From NCBI GenBank assembly GCA_003254925.1, contig QANZ01027638.1, positions 126,304-190,303 on the forward strand: 64,000 nt of DNA. The letters are read 5' to 3'. The DNA comes from Chamaecrista fasciculata (lineage: Eukaryota; Streptophyta; Magnoliopsida; Fabales; Fabaceae). Positions 23,285-34,548 of the stretch are shown here, in pieces. Each line of letters starts with the position of its first letter. The stretch's first letter is position 1. The notes below the pieces were generated by a model. That model was not told the origin of the DNA, searched no databases, and was given only the letters and a program-made list of their open reading frames with translations. The position numbers and the translations under genes were made by a program.

Positions 23285-23560
23285 GCAGGGGCGGAGCCAG
23301 GATTTTAGGTTAGGGGGGGCCGAAAATTTTTTTTGGCTAAAATTTTTTTTAGTCCCTAATGTTTATTTAAAGTTTGATTTTGGTCCCTAATGTTCGGGTT
23401 TGAAATGAGAGAAACATGACCATATTTAATAGTTAGGGACCAATTACGAAATTTTTAGAAAATATTAAGGACCTAAGTAGGACAAAAAATCATTAAGGAC
23501 CAACATAGAACTTTAGGTAAACATTAGGGACCAAAATAGAATTTTGGCCTATTTTTTGTC
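23285..23560 (+). mobile_element. element beginning caggggcggagccagg
   Basis: The sequence caggggcggagccagg is a widely seen terminus of small plant DNA transposons. It interrupts the right arm of the family A MITE at 23284, so it inserted later or deleted the arm. Following it are several 'gtccctaatgtt' / 'acattagggac' inverted phrases. No right terminus was found; the extent is uncertain. Confidence 0.45.
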
Positions 23561-25135
23561 TATATATTATCAATATTATAAGATAAAATGTATAATTTGG
23601 ATAAAAAAATATATGAAACATATAAAAATGTAAAGAAATAATAAAATTAGAGAGATAATAGTATTTAAATTGATTAAAATATTAATAAAAAATGATGAAT
23701 CTTAGAAATTATATTATCTAAGATATTATTTATATTTTTTATATTTCTTTATGTATGTTTTACTAAAAAATAATAAACTAAAACTTTTAGATTGATTAGG
23801 GTTTAAGAAATAAGAAATATTATAATATATTTTTAATTTTTTTACTTTGAGAAAATGATAGAAATAATAGCATATAATTTAACGTGTGTATATATATTAA
23901 GAAAGTAAGCCAAAGGTTCATGGCCCAATACGCATCTGTAAGCCAAATGTTTTTTTACTTGGAAAACATTGCATTTTACAGTGATCGAACACACAGCCTT
24001 GCACTAAGGAAAANCAAAAATAACAACTAATTACGATGGCTCAACGCCTCAACCTCAACCACCTTTTGGACACTCCTTCTCATAATTGAGGCCTAGGGGC
24101 ATCGCTATATTCACTATTCCATACATCAACAGCAACTACAACAACATCAAATAGTTGATTCGGTTGTTTCGGATATGGACCTTTCAGTGTTTTATCTTAG
24201 AAAAAAAATTAATATTTGGGATAGTTAGAGCTTTAAATATTCCTAATCATATTTTAGGTTATTCAAATGATTTTTTTGATATTTCTATAACTTATATTTC
24301 TGAATGTGATTTTTAACAATAATGGGTTGATTACTTGATTAAAGTATTAATCACTTTAATATCGTTTAAACAAGATTATGAATTCAAGACCTTATAAATA
24401 TAATTATTCATATTTTAAAAAATAAAAAATTGTTCATGAATCAAACGCCCTTTGATACTCTCCAGAGATTGGTGCTCCATAATATTACTCCTTAACATAT
24501 CAATATGTTGACTCGCCGACGGGCCCATTTTTGGTGAGTTACCAAAACCCTGACATCAGATTGTTTCAAACCACACTAATCATTGTTGCATTTGAAACTC
24601 TTCTCTCGTAACTAAAATCCCGCAACGTACAATAATCATAATTATGTCTTGTGTTGTCTTAAAATCTATGGTTCAAATGTTAATAAGCATTCTATTGAAT
24701 TTTCTAAAATAAACTTGGTCTGTTGGTCTTGATAATTGTATTAATGTCCAATGACTAAGATTTTGATCATCCTAACACTCTATGCTAAAATTCATTGTCA
24801 TTAAATTTAACCAAGACATCCTTAGTTAATTATTTTACCTGAAAGGTCTTCAAGTGACGGAAGATGATAAATATTACAATATACTGACATATATAGTTTC
24901 AAAAGCCTTCGAATTATATTGACTGAGACAATTTTAGTTTAATGGCTATGTAATTCATTAACTTTGTAAACTGGCGCTTCAATTACCATCCAAAAGAAGA
25001 CTAAAGTTGGTTCTTTAGGTAATGAGGATGCTTAAAAGACACTACTCAATTGACAATCTTTGCTTATCAAATTGATCATTTTGGGGCCACACCATATATT
25101 ATGTATCAGACAGTAACGAATCCGATTCTTCTGTC
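23561..25135. other. intergenic upstream of the peroxidase gene
   Basis: AT-rich, with one N at 24014. No gene or RNA was recognised. The final few hundred bases are the presumed peroxidase promoter. Confidence 0.5.
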
Positions 25136-25142
25136 TATAAAA
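25136..25142 (+). promoter_or_regulatory. TATA box of the peroxidase gene
   Basis: TATAAAA, 72 bases before the ATG at 25214, which allows a leader of about 40 bases. Confidence 0.65.
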
Positions 25143-25213
25143 CCTAACATTATGCATCTCTAATTCCCACAGCTATAAGCCAAAGATCATTAAGTGTTTA
25201 ATTTGTAGTTATC

Positions 25214-27062
25214 ATGGCTCCTTTCTTAAGCTTAATTCTCGTGTTCTCTTTAGTTTCAACAGGGGATTCACTGAGCTTAAACTACTATGAGAAAACATGC
25301 CCTCATGTTGATTCCATTGTTGCTAAAGCAGTGAAGAAGGCTACTTCTAATGACAATACTGTTCCTGCAGCACTTCTCAGAATGCACTTCCATGATTGTT
25401 TCATTAGGGTAATTATACAAAATAAAAAAACATCTTCTCACTCTTTTTCTCGAGCTTTTGTTTTTCATTTGAACACTTACCTTTGTTTTTTGTTCTTAAA
25501 TTTTAATCTTAAGGGATGTGATGCCTCAGTACTGTTGAACTCGAAAGGCCAAAACAAAGCTGAAAAAGATGGGCCACCAAATATTTCTCTGCATGCATTT
25601 TATGTCATTGATAACGCAAAAAAAGCAGTAGAAGCTTCATGCCCTGGTGTGGTCTCTTGTGCTGATATCCTAGCTCTAGCAGCAAGGGATGCAGTTTTGC
25701 TGGTAAGAAGAGAAAAGATGCAAAAGCTCTAAGATCAATCATACTCTTGAGCATTGATATATGAGAAAACTTATTTTTTAGTCCTTAAATTTGCTCTAAA
25801 ATTATAATTTAGTCTCTGAATATTAGAACTATACTTTTTGGTCCCTTTTTATTTTTTTACAAATATCAATTAATTTGTTCCCACGGATAAAGTTTCAAAG
25901 AGTAACTAATTGATGTTTATAACAAAAAATTAGAGACCAAAAAGTGTATTTCCAATATCTAGAGACTAAATCACATTGGGACAAAGTTAGGGACTAAAAA
26001 ATAGGTTTACTCTTGATAGATTCATGTTAACAAATGATTATGCAGGAAGCCCTCAAGTAAACCTTCAAAAACAAATCTAAACAAAGACAATCCTGAATAA
26101 ACAAGTAAACGTATCAATTATCAAACACACACTTCTCAATAAAAGCTGCCTTCAAAATACATATATGTTTAAATTTACCAAAGAATCTGCCAAGAGAATG
26201 CAGCTTTTGAACTGTGTGAAAGTATATATATCTAAGTGCAATTTTTACAGTCTGGAGGTCCAGATTGGGATGTTCCTAAAGGAAGAAAGGATGGAAGAAC
26301 ATCCAAGGCCAGTGAAACTGTAACATTGCCAGGACCTACCTTTAACATCTCACAGTTGCAGCAGAGCTTCTCTCAAAGAGGTCTCTCTTTGGAAGATTTG
26401 GTAGCTCTCTCAGGTAAGCAAAATTAAAAGCTCCAAACTGCCAAACTTATGTGTATAAATAAATTGATGTTTTAGCAGAAGGACCAAATTGCTTGAAATT
26501 ACATCTTTCAGGTACTAAATTTTATAATTTTATTTGTTAGGGACTAAATTGAGACATTTATTATTTCTTAGGAATTAAATCATTGATTTATTCTATATAT
26601 AATTATTTCTTACCAATACATATCTGAGTATAGTTCAAAGTAATATGGTCTTTTTACCCTTTTGTAGGAGGACATACATTAGGATTCTCCCATTGCTCAT
26701 CCTTCAGGAACAGAATCAACAATTTCGATGCCAAACACGACGTGGACCCTTCACTGAATCCATTTTTTGCTGATAAATTAAAAGCAATTTGTCCACTGAA
26801 AAATCAGCCAAAGAATGCAGGCACCACCATGGATCCTTCTCCAACTACTTTTGATAATACATATTACAAACTGATTCTCCAAGGGAAAAGCCTATTTTCT
26901 TCTGATCAATCTTTGCTTACTAACCCAAAGACCAAGAATCTGGTTTCTGAGTTTGCTGCCTCTAAGAAGGCATTTTATGAGGCTTTTGTGAAGTCCATGA
27001 TCAAAATGAGCAGCATCAATGGTGGGCAAGAGATCAGGAAGGACTGCAGGGTGGTGAATTAG
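25214..27062 (+). CDS. PRX64: class III peroxidase, PRX64-like
   Basis: Four exons: 25214-25408, 25514-25702, 26251-26413 and 26668-27062, giving 313 residues, the typical length and classic three-intron layout of class III peroxidases. Residues 1-19 or so are a signal peptide. Distal haem residues Arg56 and His60 (LLRMHFHDCF) and the proximal His185 (LSGGHTLGFSHC) are present, as are the conserved cysteines (TCPHV, HDC, GCDAS, SCPGVVSCAD, CRVVN). Family role: secreted haem enzymes oxidising phenolics with hydrogen peroxide. The close match to Arabidopsis peroxidase 64 (NKAEKDGPPNISLHAFYVID, KSMIKMSSI) suggests the PRX64 group, known for lignin deposition at the Casparian strip; this transfer of role is inference. 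Intron 2 carries a 250-bp MITE. Confidence 0.96.
25763..26012. mobile_element. fold-back MITE in peroxidase intron 2
   Basis: The ends are inverted copies (gagaaaacttattttttagtcc at the left; the right complement reads gagtaaacctattttttagtcc). Flanks ttgatatat (25754-25762) and ttgatagat (26013-26021) match at 8 of 9 bases, indicating a 9-bp target duplication of Mutator type. It accounts for about half of the intron. Confidence 0.8.
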
Positions 27063-27594
27063 GAATTTTTATTTAGTTTAATTCAGATTGTTAAACTATG
27101 ATTTTATGTTTAATTTATATAACTCAATGTAATTGAAGTTCAAGCATGTCCTTTGAAATTAATTTAGAAAATGGTTATGAGGTGTAACTGTTTTTTTGGC
27201 AATAAGAAATAACGAGTCCTGCTTATGAAAGTCATAACTTTCTTAAGAGTTCAATCCTGTCAGCAACATATCAACTACCAGAAGGGAAGGCAGAAAGGCT
27301 GTGATTAGGAAAATACCATGTAACAATAAAAGGAATTATAATATATTAACTTCTACGATGAGAGAGATGGGAAAGTTACAAGATCTTGGTGGGGGTTGGA
27401 TTGCTAAGGAAAATAACAAGAACATTGAATTTTTTAAACATCATACTAATGATACAAATTATATATGCATACTGAGACTCTCTCAATCCAAACATTGCTT
27501 TTCATAAATGACTGTCAAGTATGAATATTCTCTAAATTCTCAATATTGTTGCTTTGTACTTGATTTAGTTTTAATTTGTTGCAGCAGAAAACCT
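27063..27594. other. short intergenic between convergent peroxidase and aquaporin genes
   Basis: Only the two 3' untranslated regions are expected here. No other feature recognised. Confidence 0.55.
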
Positions 27595-29114
27595 TCATAA
27601 TAAGTTGGAGTGTTTGCTATGGAAAGATCCTAAAGCCTTGGCAGCTCCTGCTCTCAATATGTATTGATGGTATGCTGCAGCAAGAATTGCTCCTAGAAAG
27701 GGTCCAACCCAGAATATCCACTGTCACAGCAATCCCAACAATACTCAATTACTCATCCATCCACACAAAAACAAAAATTTTGAGCTCTAGTTTTAGCTAG
27801 GCATGTTTCATTAGGAGATAATGAGATAACTTTTCAAAAGAGAGTTATTAAGATATTAGGCTGACTCCACATGATACGTGTCAACTCTTAATAAATACTC
27901 CAATCTACATTTGAGAACCTAGCCTCCTCATTGAGTCAGTCATCAAATATAGATAAGAAGAGGAAAATCAACTTCAGCAGAAAAAATTGATCATGTTCAG
28001 GACAATTGAATAATGGCAAAACGAGGTATGCATATTAATTGATTGAGTTATTATGTGAGTGATCTAGATTCATCCTATAATCCTCGTAAGACTAATTATC
28101 TTAACATTCATATGTAGGGAGTGAATGCCACAGGTGATGTTGGAGACTCACAGATAACACAGTAATGAAGGCCGTTATATATATAAGCTAGTTAAGAAAA
28201 AGTTATGTAAAATGTAGATTTGTATTGAGAGAGAAGAAACCTGATCATGCCAGGCTTTGGTATTATTGTAGACTAGAGCAGCACCAAAACTCCTAGCAGG
28301 GTTAATGCCAGTACCAGTGATAGGAATGGTAGCCAAGTGCACCATAAACACAGCGAAACCTATAGGCAATGGAGCCAATACCTTACCCCACAATAAATAC
28401 CATAGTTAACATATATTTATGGAATCAGCATCAACATATATTTATGTTATTTGTTGAGTAAACAGACTTATTGAATATTGAAAATATAAGTTTTGGCTCC
28501 TGAATTTTTATAAACACAAACAATTTAGTCCCCATGAAAACTGTTACACGGACTCAATAATTAACGTTTCTAAGAAAATCAAGGATCAAAAAGCATATTT
28601 ATAATAGGTCAAAGTGCACTTTTGGTCCCATAACTTTTACTCAGGTTTCAGTTTGGTCCCATTACTTTTTTTGTTGCACTTTTGGTCCCATATCTTTGCA
28701 AAAAGTTGCAGATTTGGTCCCGTATCACTTTTGGTCCCATATCTTTTGGTCATGTTGCAGAATTGGTCCCATATCTTTGCAAAAAGTTTCACCGCCAGTC
28801 CCACTTGATCCAAATATATGAGACCAATTTTGCACCTGACCCAAAGATATGGGACCGACTCTGCAACTTGACTAAAAAATATAGGACCAATTATGTAACA
28901 TGAACCAAAGATATGGGACCAAAAATGCAACATAGGACCAAATCTGCAACTTGAGTAAAAGATATGGGACCAAAAGTGCAACAAAAAAAGTTATGGGACC
29001 AAATTGAAACCTTAGCCAAAGTTATGGGACTAAAAGTGCACTTAGATATTTATAATATTTAAGGACTAAATCATAATTTTAGGATAAATTTAAAGACCAA
29101 AATATAGATGATCT

Positions 29115-29145
<31 letters not shown>

Positions 29146-30088
29146 TGGTAGGAAATGTGGTAGTAAAGAAAGACACTCCCAGAACTACCGGGCTAAACCG
29201 CAAGCAGTTTTTACCCAAAACAACTACTCAATTAGTCCTTAGGCGCCAAGGGATTAAGTGGCTTCAGGAGAATTCGAACCCTTATCCATGATGAGGCAAA
29301 GGTTTTTCGTCTCGATCCTTAACCACTTGTGCCAACCTACATTGCCTGATCTCTATATATATGTTAGGGAATATAGCAGTCATAAACTAGGAGGACTCAC
29401 AGGTACGTGGGAGTCACGTGCGTTTCTTTTGGGATCAGTGGCAGAGAAGACAGTGTAAACTAGGAGGAAAGTACCAATGATCTCAGCTCCCAAGGCATTG
29501 GCCTTAGAGTAACCTTGTGAGACTGCATTGGCACCACCTCCAAGTGTAGTATAGTAATGCTTCATGAAAGACTTCACTAAGGCCACCCCACAAACAGCTC
29601 CCACGCACTGCGACACCATGTAGGTCACTGCCCTAACCAAGGTCACCTTCCTTGCTACCAGTAGCCCCAACGTCACCGCAGGGTTTATATGACCACCTGT
29701 ATATACATCAACCCAAACAAGGTAGTATTATTTTCTTTGAAATGGAAGGAAAATCAAAAGCATTTGATTTGACTTTTGAGAGTATTATATATAGACCTGA
29801 GATTCCAGCAGTGCAATAGACAAGAACGAAGATCATGCCACCAAATGACCAAGCGATTCCAAGAAGCCCAACGCCATTACAGGGCACACTTTGGGCTTTG
29901 TGGCCTATCACAGTGGCCACTGTCACATAAAGAAACACAAGTGTCGCCACAAACTCTGCTATCACTGCTCTGTAAAACGACCATCGTTTCAGCTCCCCCA
30001 TATTCATCAACGACACTGCAGGATCATCCACGTAATCCTTCTTCTTCCCTACTTCCTTCTCTTCACTCACTTCATTTGATGACATCAT
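27595..30088 (-). CDS. PIP2: PIP2-type plasma membrane aquaporin
   Basis: Four exons on the minus strand: 30088-29797, 29696-29401, 28381-28241 and 27720-27595, giving 284 residues with canonical introns. PIP2 proteins are six-helix plasma-membrane water channels acting as tetramers. Both NPA boxes are present ([10 protein letters not shown] and [11 protein letters not shown]), with Phe in helix 2, His in helix 5 (FAVFMVHLA), Thr and Arg in loop E: the water-selective filter F-H-T-R. The loop C/D region [15 protein letters not shown], with the gating serine, is intact. The N-terminus ([20 protein letters not shown]) is closest to the PIP2;7/PIP2;8 group. The C-terminus reads [14 protein letters not shown]; the usual GSFRSN phosphorylation segment is altered (Arg to His), which may change kinase recognition. 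Exon 4 is short and begins at WIFWVGPF. Intron 2 contains a MITE and a SINE. Confidence 0.96.
28607..29045. mobile_element. fold-back MITE, family B, in aquaporin intron 2
   Basis: Left end ggtcaaagtgcacttttgg, right end ccaaaagtgcactta-like (actaaaagtgcacttag). The arms are built from repeated 'tttggtcccata' phrases on one side and 'tatgggaccaaa' on the other, giving a near full-length hairpin. Flanks share atatttataata (28595-28606 and 29046-29057), a 9- to 12-bp target duplication. Open frames inside are by-products of the repeats. A close relative is at 41507-41952. Confidence 0.85.
29120..29346 (-). mobile_element. tRNA-derived SINE in aquaporin intron 2
   Basis: Read on the minus strand, the element starts with GTAGGTTGGCACAAGTGG, which contains an A box (TGGCACAAGTGGTTAAGG, 29334-29317), followed about 40 bases on by a B box GGTTCGAATTC (29280-29270). 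It ends in an AT-dinucleotide tail at 29143-29120. An 11-bp target duplication, tgatctctata, flanks it at 29109-29119 and 29347-29357. This is the full anatomy of a plant SINE: RNA polymerase III internal promoter, unrelated body, simple tail. It stands on the same strand as the aquaporin gene. Confidence 0.88.
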
Positions 30089-30151
30089 CTTTAATTTTCC
30101 CTCCCTGCTCAGTGCTCAGGATTCGATCAATTCAAGGAACGTACAGACTTC

Positions 30152-30158
30152 ATTTATA
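30152..30158 (-). promoter_or_regulatory. TATA box of the aquaporin gene
   Basis: TATAAAT on the minus strand, 64 bases before the ATG at 30088, leaving a leader of about 35 bases. Confidence 0.6.
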
Positions 30159-32607
30159 GAAGAAATAAGCTAATAAACAATGTGATTTGCTAAATACAGC
30201 GAGACCACGTGACTGATGCTACCCGTAGTTTATTGAACTTATCAAACCGTATCTATACTCATTTTTCTCAGTGACTTTGCGTTCAATACAAATAACTTTC
30301 TTTCTGGTATTTTCGCCATGATATTAATTGCTCATTGCTGAGAATTTCGAAAAGCAAATTCGTGTTGCCTCGGAGTTAGCTTGAAGTTAGTGAGTGAAAA
30401 GCGGATCAAATCTTCAGAATTCAGTCAGTACAACACGATATTTTGATACCACTCGTATAAAATGTTCAGCCTACGTATTTTATAAAGTATATCTTTGTGT
30501 CTAATGCTCGAGAAATACATGCATGAAATACGATATGACATTAATGAGAAGGTAGTGTTGAATGTATTATCTTTCCTAATTTTATACTCTGCGGGAATCG
30601 GACCCAAATAAGGTAAAGTACAAGGCAGATTATGGACGAAATCGAATCATATGCGACCATGTTGGAAGAACATGGGCATGATGCTTCATATATAAGCCTC
30701 AACTTCAAATATAAGTTATCATTGAAAAGAGAAGAAATAATAGAGACCATGACTAGTTATCCTATTATTAAAGATGGACAGAATTAGAATTTTCATCAGA
30801 GATTGAAACCGTTGATTTACTGCATTTGTGGAAATGATATTTCGACTTGGACAAAATCCGAGAACACTCTGTTTATTCACATTCTTATGCATAAATTTAA
30901 GATCTTTTGATTGCTGTAAGTATCATTATATAATTAAAAATGAAAAGTAATGGAGAGTTATTTTTATGATTTTAAATAATCATAATAATAATAAATCTTC
31001 AATTTGTAATCTATTTTATATTTTTAAAAATTAAAAACAATGTTTGCATATGTGTAAATATATTATTGTGACGCTAGAATTCTGTTGCAAATTGTGCTAT
31101 TGGGATTCCGATGAGTTGGAAAATGAGTCAAGTCCTTAGGCGGACCGCCAGATTTGATATCAATTTTTTATGTTGTAGCAACTTAATTAAATTATTAATG
31201 GTAGATATTTCTTTACATTAACAACCATGACTCGTTGAGATCTCTGCCCTGCCTTAAATATACTATTCCTATTTTTGTTTAACCAAACCCTTTAAAAATT
31301 TCAATCTTAGTAAACAATATCTGAAATTCCTTGACGTTTGAAATTCCAACACAACTGAGTTTTGGCCAGTGATTACAGCAAACTTTCCATTAGCGGTTTC
31401 AAATGCAACGGCTATTGTCAATAACGACCTCAATAATAATTTAAGAGACGAGACAGTTTCATCATTCATGTCAGTAGACAATACATATACACCCAAAGCA
31501 TGAGCCACTGGCTAATTTTCAGGTGAATAATAACAGCGAAAAAAATACAACTGAGGCAACAATTCAAATACTAAGATATGAGAACATTATCCCTTTACAT
31601 GAATAAATCATGCAACTTTTGACTCAAGCAGTAAATGACAACAAATAACTGATTTCCTTTGTCAGACTCTGAAATATTTCAAATCCAAAGGTGATAACAA
31701 CTGCAGTGTTCCATAATTATCACAATAGCCGAATATTTGTGTCCCAATCCATCAGATCATCACCTTGTATAGGGTGACGGAGCCGGCTTCAATAAATGGG
31801 GGGGGGGAGCTGGGAATCGAACACACATCCCATTTCTCATGTAAATTGCATCTACCACTAAGTCAATTTCCTCATTTCTATCTAAAGCTACATATAATGA
31901 TATATAATATATAAATTTTTTTTGATTATAACAACATTAAAGATATATTTGACACAGGAAGTGATGCTGACAAATTAATTTGCACTTCCCTAGTTCATAT
32001 ATTCTCAGAAGAATGACACTCATGTAATACAGCAATCGACACTACTGAGAGGAATGAGTTCTAAAAAAATGCCAAAAACAAAATACACCTTGTCCTGTTT
32101 GAATAAAACAAAATGAAGCAAAAGAGATAATATGGCCTTTCATGTGAATAGATACAATTATGAGGAGCTTAAGAAGTAATCTCTGTCCTTTTCACATATG
32201 ACGACCAGTTCATTTGATATCTATTCATAAAGGTCACTCTGAAATCTAAACACGATAAGAGAAACTCAACTTGCAAAACAGCAACCTCTACTTTCTGTAA
32301 TAGCTATAGATTTTTGTTTTTGTAACACTTTTTCCAAATATTATGCATCTCTTCTCTTGTAGTTTTGCAATTAATAGTAGTTACAATATAAACTAATAGG
32401 TGATAGAATCATTTGAAGCCCAGAAAAGCTATGACGTCGAATTTCTTATCAGAAACTTCACATCTGTTCATTGTTTGGAAAAAGTTTTAACAAAACCATC
32501 TCAATGTCAATATCTCAAAAATAAGCGTAGATCGCCATCCAAAATTAACTTGTAACTTCGTAGGAACTAAGAGATGCAAATATATAATTTCAAAACTATA
32601 CCCCTGC
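30159..32607. other. intergenic, no gene recognised
   Basis: Mostly AT-rich unique-looking sequence. 31782-31870 holds 'gggtgacggagccggcttc' followed by a G run and 'gggaatcgaacacac', similar in kind to the element start at 23285. Short open frames (for example 31508-31269 minus) have no family resemblance. Confidence 0.5.
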
Positions 32608-32728
32608 TGATACGAGTCCCACATTGAGTGGTTAGCTGAAGGTAAAGCACTATATAAAACCTTGGGCTCTCCAACCTCAACAACTAGCTTTTGGGGTGTA
32701 GTTCTCCTAGGAGCTTATACTCGTATCA
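32608..32728. mobile_element. candidate solo LTR of a very small (TRIM-like) retrotransposon
   Basis: The segment is bounded by TGATACGAGT and its inverted copy ACTCGTATCA, so it begins TG and ends CA as LTRs do. Flanks cctgc and cctgt could be a 5-bp target duplication with one change. Inside are GTCCCACATTG and a TATATAAAA box, plus 'agcttttggggtgtagttctcct', a phrase I recognise from small LTR repeats in eudicot genomes. The CCCACAT plus TATA pair also resembles an snRNA promoter, but no snRNA follows. Confidence 0.55.
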
Positions 32729-33313
32729 CCTGTCATGGAGTCTTCATTCTTGCTGTTACAGTATTACTAAAATGAATTTCATATATCGCTATTTCACAGA
32801 ACAAGGAAAAGAAAAACAGACAATGCTCTCTTTATGTCTCAGCCTTCAATCTCTCATAAAAGACTTGGCTAACCTTAACGAATAAACTATTTTTAATAGA
32901 TGTGATTATTGAACCACCACTTCTATCAGTTCTGAAGTCAACGTCCAAGAGTGCATTAACATTTCTAATGTATCAAACAGGGTGCTTTACGAGCCAGAAC
33001 ACAAGCAGTAGAATGAGATAAGCAGTATAATGATTCAATCACTGAATAAAATAACGACCAAATGATCATAGATATAGTCACAATCGCATTCATAACAGGC
33101 AACAAGTTTTATCAGAATTTCCTAATTGAAATATGAACTTCGCATAATTATACATCTTTCACAACATGGTTCCTCTCTTTCTCATCAGGCCAGTCTCGCA
33201 GTCACAGTCAACTACTTCAATTTCAGAGACATCCAGAACAACATTAATCTACACACAGCTTCAGAACCAAAATGAAGGAAAAAAAAACAGTAATAAAATT
33301 ACACTTACAACTT
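32729..33313. other. 3' flank of plastid L10 gene, nothing else seen
   Basis: Includes the probable 3' untranslated region of the minus-strand L10 gene. No other feature recognised. Confidence 0.5.
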
Positions 33314-33994
33314 CTATTGCCCACCACCCTCTTCTTCAAGCTTCTTGACATAGGCCTTCAAAACCATCACCAATTCTCTGGCCGGCGCTTGCAGTGTACT
33401 CACGAGACTTGATGCTGGACTTTTCAATGAACCTAACAATTGCGCATAAACCTCGGCACGCGAGGGCATCGATTCCAAAGTCTTAAATTCGTCGGGACCA
33501 TAAAACTTCCCTTCAAACACAGCACCAGTGAAATCATTCTCTTCGAGCTTTCTCTCCTTCTGGAAATCCCTGTACGGCTTAATCGCAGCCGGAATTTCCT
33601 CGGTGTGAACGAAAAGCCAGACGTTCATTCCCTTCATACATGGCTTCAGCGGTTCCCATTCGGTGCCCTCGATAGCCTTGTAAACCAAAGTGTTCTTCGC
33701 CACGACCAATTTCGAGGTCTCCGGAAGGCTTTTTCGTAGGTCTTGGAATTGCTTCACCGTGAAGCCTTTGTAATTGATGCCGGCGAGGAGATAACAGTTT
33801 TCAAGTTGTTCTCTGACTGTTTCGACGGTTTCTTCCTTCTTGGTGCGGGAAATCGCGGCGTTGATTGAGGGAAAATGGCGGCGGGATTTGAAGGCGCATC
33901 TGGGTTTGGAGGAAAGGAATGGGTTAACGGGTCGGTCAAGTATTCGGTAAGATGGGCCTTTGGAAGATTGAAAACTCAGAAGAGTGGTTTCCAT
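33314..33994 (-). CDS. RPL10: plastid 50S ribosomal protein L10
   Basis: Single exon, 226 residues. L10 forms the base of the ribosomal stalk, binding 23S rRNA and the L7/L12 dimers that recruit translation factors. Residues 1-45 or so form a Ser/Arg-rich transit peptide for the chloroplast (LSFQSSKGPSYR). The mature part starts near ISRTKKEETVETVREQLEN, with the bacterial-type L10 core NYKGFTVKQFQDLRKSLPE and VAKNTLVYKAIEGTE, and an alpha-helical C-terminal tail (LKAYVKKLEEE) where L12 would bind. The length and lack of introns fit plant plastid L10. The start is the first Met, and no in-frame upstream Met was seen before it. Confidence 0.96.
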   Translation of the reverse strand: METTLLSFQSSKGPSYRILDRPVNPFLSSKPRCAFKSRRHFPSINAAISRTKKEETVETVREQLENCYLLAGINYKGFTVKQFQDLRKSLPETSKLVVAKNTLVYKAIEGTEWEPLKPCMKGMNVWLFVHTEEIPAAIKPYRDFQKERKLEENDFTGAVFEGKFYGPDEFKTLESMPSRAEVYAQLLGSLKSPASSLVSTLQAPARELVMVLKAYVKKLEEEGGGQ

Positions 33995-34538
33995 GGTGAT
34001 AATGAGAAAGACCTCGAAGCTGAAGGAAGAAGAGAGGGCTAGCTAATCTTATCAGAAAACTCCATCTCATACAGACATACAGTTATACAGTAATTTGTTT
34101 TTTTTAAAAAAAAAAAAGTTATACAGTAATTTGCCGACGGAGACCTTGTGTGTACAGTGTACTCTATATTTTTCTTCTCTTTTTCTTTTTTAAATATTTA
34201 AGCTTGTTATAATTTTATAATTTTTATAATTAATGATGTCGAACATCTTTTTAATCATATTTTTATTTTCAGTAAAAAAATTTTTTTAAAAAAAAAAAAA
34301 CAATTTTAAAAATAGGGAACAAAGAGAAGCGAACTTAAATTGGAGAAAATTATATTTGTTAACTTATAAAAAACCAATTCATAATTTTAATTAAAATTAA
34401 GAATATAAACTTAAAAATATTAAGATTTTATGAATTGAAATTTAAAATTTTGATATTATATAATTTGTGAATTTAAAATTTAAATTTCTAAATTTCCAAA
34501 AAATATATAAGTTCAAGGTCAAAACTTCATTTTGGTCT
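33995..34538. other. intergenic upstream of plastid L10
   Basis: The part next to 33994 is the L10 leader and promoter. 34100-34330 is homopolymer-rich, and the rest is AT-rich. No gene seen. Confidence 0.5.
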
Positions 34539-34548
34539 ACAAATTATG

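Noticed and set aside
28637-28984. A 115-codon minus-strand open frame with repeated FWSHIF-like units
   Set aside because: The repetition comes from the 'tttggtcccata' phrases of a fold-back MITE; it is not a repeat protein.
29120-29346. A tRNA gene, because of A and B boxes
   Set aside because: No acceptor stem or cloverleaf can be formed; the tail and target duplication show a SINE.
32608-32728. An snRNA gene, because of the CCCACATTG element and TATA box
   Set aside because: No U-snRNA sequence follows the TATA box, and inverted TG...CA ends point to a small LTR.
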